From the NCBI GenBank assembly GCA_046589965.1, contig JBKJVF010000242.1, positions 1 through 7,665 on the forward strand: a stretch of DNA of 7,665 nucleotides, given 5' to 3'. The notes beneath the pieces were generated by a model that searched no databases, was not told where the DNA came from, and saw only the letters and a program-made list of their open reading frames with translations. The translations under genes and the position numbers were made by a program. The stretch comes from JAJNPS01 sp046589965. GTDB lineage: Bacteria; Pseudomonadota; Alphaproteobacteria; Rhodobacterales; Rhodobacteraceae. Shown piece after piece: positions 6,398 to 7,665 of the stretch. Each line of letters begins with the position of its first letter. Positions within the stretch are counted from its first letter, which is position 1.

Positions 6398-7325
6398 AGA
6401 ATTGGAAGGGTTCTGTGAAAAGTCGTCGTCCCAAGGTCAGGGCGTCCGCCACATGCACCATCGGGGCCAAATCAACTTCGCTCGTGCCCGAACGCACAAG
6501 TGCGGCCATGCGCGCATAAAGGCCCGGGTATTCGCGGTCCGGGCCTGCCGAGGCATATCCGTCGGAGGTTTCCACTTCTGAGCCGCCCTTGCGCAGCGTC
6601 AGCGTGCCGCGATCTGTCTGGACAACGATATCCCAGGTCTGCGGCCCGGTCTGACGCCAGTCAAACGCGGCCGTCACATTGCCTGAAAACACCAGATCGG
6701 CGGCAATCGGGGTCTGGCGGTTTTCGGGAAAGGTCAGCGTGGCGCTGGTCAGGTGCACCGGTTCCGGCAGGATCGCCGTCAGGATCGACAGCGCGTTGAT
6801 GCCGGGATCAAAGACGCCCATGCCGCCCGGCTCGAACACCCAGTCCTGACCGGGATGCCATTTGCGGACATCCTCTTTCCAGGTGATCGTGGCCCCCAGG
6901 ATCTCGCGGTCCGACAGCATGGTACGGGCGTCCGCCACCCCATGCGCCATCCGGCTGTGCCAGGTCGTATAAAGTGTGACGCCGCGTGCGGCAGCCATTG
7001 CCTGCAACTCATGCACTTCGGCAAGCGTGGCGCCCGGTGGCTTTTCCAGCATGACGTGGCGGCCCGCGCGGATGGCCGCCTCTGCCGCGACAAAGCGCGG
7101 CACCGGTGGGAGGCACAAGGACACCACCGACACATCGGGGCGCGCGTCCAGCATATCCTCGATGTCGGTAAAGGCCGGGACACCGTCCACCGTGCCTGAC
7201 CGACTGACCGTCGCCACCAGATTCCAGTCATCTGAGGCAGCAATCGCGGGCACGTGCTGGTCGCGCGCGATCTTGCCAATCCCGACGAGTGCGACGTTCA
7301 GCGGAACGGGGTTCAGCATCGGCAT
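6396..7325 (-). CDS. L-arabinose / D-galactose 1-dehydrogenase (Gfo/Idh/MocA family)
   Basis: Cytoplasmic NAD(P)-dependent oxidation of the aldose C1 to the lactone, first step of non-phosphorylative arabinose or galactose breakdown. The 309-residue protein has an N-terminal Rossmann fold with VGIGKIARDQHVPAI (14-28), the catalytic-lysine motif EKPPG (94-98, K95), TTWHSR (120-125), KEDVRKWHPGQDW (150-162) and GVFDPGINALS (170-180), where D173 and N177 match the family's proposed active-site Asp and Asn. These blocks closely resemble the Azospirillum brasilense L-arabinose 1-dehydrogenase as I remember it, which also uses D-galactose; a galactose-preferring enzyme is equally possible. The ATG at 7325 overlaps the upstream dehydratase stop by one base (TGATG), so the two are probably co-translated. 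An inner ATG at 7319 is an alternative start. The stop TAA overlaps the candidate irpA control element. Confidence 0.9.
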   Translation of the reverse strand: MPMLNPVPLNVALVGIGKIARDQHVPAIAASDDWNLVATVSRSGTVDGVPAFTDIEDMLDARPDVSVVSLCLPPVPRFVAAEAAIRAGRHVMLEKPPGATLAEVHELQAMAAARGVTLYTTWHSRMAHGVADARTMLSDREILGATITWKEDVRKWHPGQDWVFEPGGMGVFDPGINALSILTAILPEPVHLTSATLTFPENRQTPIAADLVFSGNVTAAFDWRQTGPQTWDIVVQTDRGTLTLRKGGSEVETSDGYASAGPDREYPGLYARMAALVRSGTSEVDLAPMVHVADALTLGRRLFTEPFQF

Positions 7326-7546
7326 CAGTGGCTTTCCCGGCCCACGGCGTTGCCACGGCAGCCGACGAGGAAGTCCATGTCGGCGCCCTTGTCGGCCCCT
7401 TGCACGTGGTCGTGGTAAAGCTGGGCATAGCCGCCGTTCGGGCGGTCAACCGGGCTTTTCCAGGCCGCGAGGCGAGATGCAAGCTCGGCGTCCGTGATGT
7501 CGAGGTGCAAGCGACGGTTCTTGACGTCCAGCTCGATCATGTCACC
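7325..7546 (-). CDS. C-terminus of IlvD/Edd-family sugar-acid dehydratase (L-arabonate dehydratase type), cut by fold-back
   Basis: These 73 residues run from GDMIELDV through RRLHLDI and GADMDFLVGCRGNAV to the C-terminal ESH, the characteristic tail of IlvD/Edd dehydratases of the sugar-acid subgroup. Such enzymes use an Fe-S cluster to dehydrate L-arabonate, D-galactonate or similar acids to 2-keto-3-deoxy acids; the cluster and most of the protein are missing here. Coupling to the sugar 1-dehydrogenase supports an arabonate/galactonate substrate. The coding sequence is trustworthy only up to 7546. Beyond it the strand folds back, and the frame that stays open to 7639 translates the antisense of the same gene, so that N-terminus is spurious. 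The gene would have continued upstream. Confidence 0.8.
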   Translation of the reverse strand, partial: GDMIELDVKNRRLHLDITDAELASRLAAWKSPVDRPNGGYAQLYHDHVQGADKGADMDFLVGCRGNAVGRESH

Positions 7547-7665
7547 CGAGGCCGCGCGGGGTGGCCCACTGGCTGTGGTCCGGTCAGGTGACATGATCGA
7601 GCTGGACGTCAAGAACCGTCGCTTGCACCTCGACATCACGGACGCCGAGCTTGCATCTCGCCTCG
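7468..7665. repeat. Perfect 79-bp inverted repeat with 40-bp spacer at the right end (fold-back)
   Basis: Bases 7468-7546 are identical, without a mismatch, to the reverse complement of 7587-7665; the spacer is 7547-7586. The right arm ends exactly at the window edge, so it may extend further. Both arms are internal coding sequence of the dehydratase, not transposon ends or a terminator. The spacer plus right arm supply, on the plus strand, the family sequence missing upstream of the left arm. TCACC at 7542-7546 reads correctly in both directions, consistent with a short-microhomology fold-back join. Confidence 0.95.
7542..7665 (+). pseudogene. Inverted duplicate fragment of the dehydratase gene
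   Basis: Read on the plus strand from 7542, 41 codons give SPEAARGGPLAVVRS followed by GDMIELDV to ELASRL, then one leftover base. SPEA-x-GGPLA-x-V is the segment expected just upstream of GDMIELD in IlvD/Edd dehydratases, so this is genuine dehydratase sequence in inverted orientation. Joined to the minus-strand copy it reconstructs the last 88 residues of one protein. It is not a separate gene: it has no start and is cut at the window edge. It is probably an amplification or assembly artefact, less likely a true inverted duplication. Confidence 0.75.

Noticed and set aside
7547..7639. N-terminal extension of the dehydratase frame (minus strand, starting at 7639)
   Set aside because: It is the antisense of the duplicated arm plus the spacer, created by the fold-back; it does not resemble the family, while the plus-strand reading of the same bases does.
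7468..7665. Inverted repeat as transposon ends, phage or plasmid origin, or attachment site
   Set aside because: Both arms are ordinary in-frame dehydratase coding sequence, with no transposase, integrase or replication gene nearby and no target-site duplication.

Overview
The window looks like chromosome from an alphaproteobacterium, probably Rhodobacterales (Roseobacter-like). This rests on the high-GC coding style, a sugar dehydrogenase closely resembling the Azospirillum-type arabinose/galactose enzyme, and the gene neighbourhood. I identified no marker gene that fixes the genus. Coding is dense: apart from one 5'-truncated gene at the left edge, every intact gene lies on the minus strand. 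I see no rRNA, tRNA, CRISPR array, insertion sequence or phage gene.

Layout from left to right: (1) 2-1108 (+), the C-terminal part of a DadA-like FAD-dependent amine/amino-acid oxidoreductase, convergent with what follows. (2) 1173-6308 (-), a four-gene cell-envelope cluster. In transcription order it encodes an IrpA-type imelysin (6308-5055), a di-haem CxxCH oxidoreductase of the DHOR/DUF1111 family (4999-3485), a second, shorter imelysin-like protein (3193-2234), and a Tat-exported DUF1513 protein (2234-1173). This is the conserved set COG3487-3488-3489-3490, usually linked to iron. (3) 6396-7325 (-), an L-arabinose/D-galactose 1-dehydrogenase, overlapping the stop codon of (4) the C-terminus of an IlvD/Edd-family sugar-acid (L-arabonate-type) dehydratase at 7325-7546 (-). 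The last two are consecutive steps of non-phosphorylative pentose/hexose oxidation.

In the iron cluster all four products carry export signals, so they should act in the periplasm or at the outer face of the inner membrane. The likely role is redox-coupled capture or delivery of iron, but this is inferred from family and neighbourhood. A 30-bp element containing GTAAA-N10-TTTAC occurs twice (25 of 30 bases identical): once before irpA (6368-6397) and once in the 291-bp gap before the second imelysin (3298-3327). This suggests the cluster is two co-regulated transcripts rather than one operon.

The right end is anomalous. Bases 7468-7546 are repeated as an exact reverse complement at 7587-7665, with a 40-bp spacer, and the spacer plus right arm read as the dehydratase in the opposite direction. 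This is a fold-back, most likely a chimera or assembly artefact at a contig end. Gene calls spanning it should not be trusted.

I did not find a convincingly new system. The two items most worth following are the duplicated candidate operator in the iron cluster and the fold-back.
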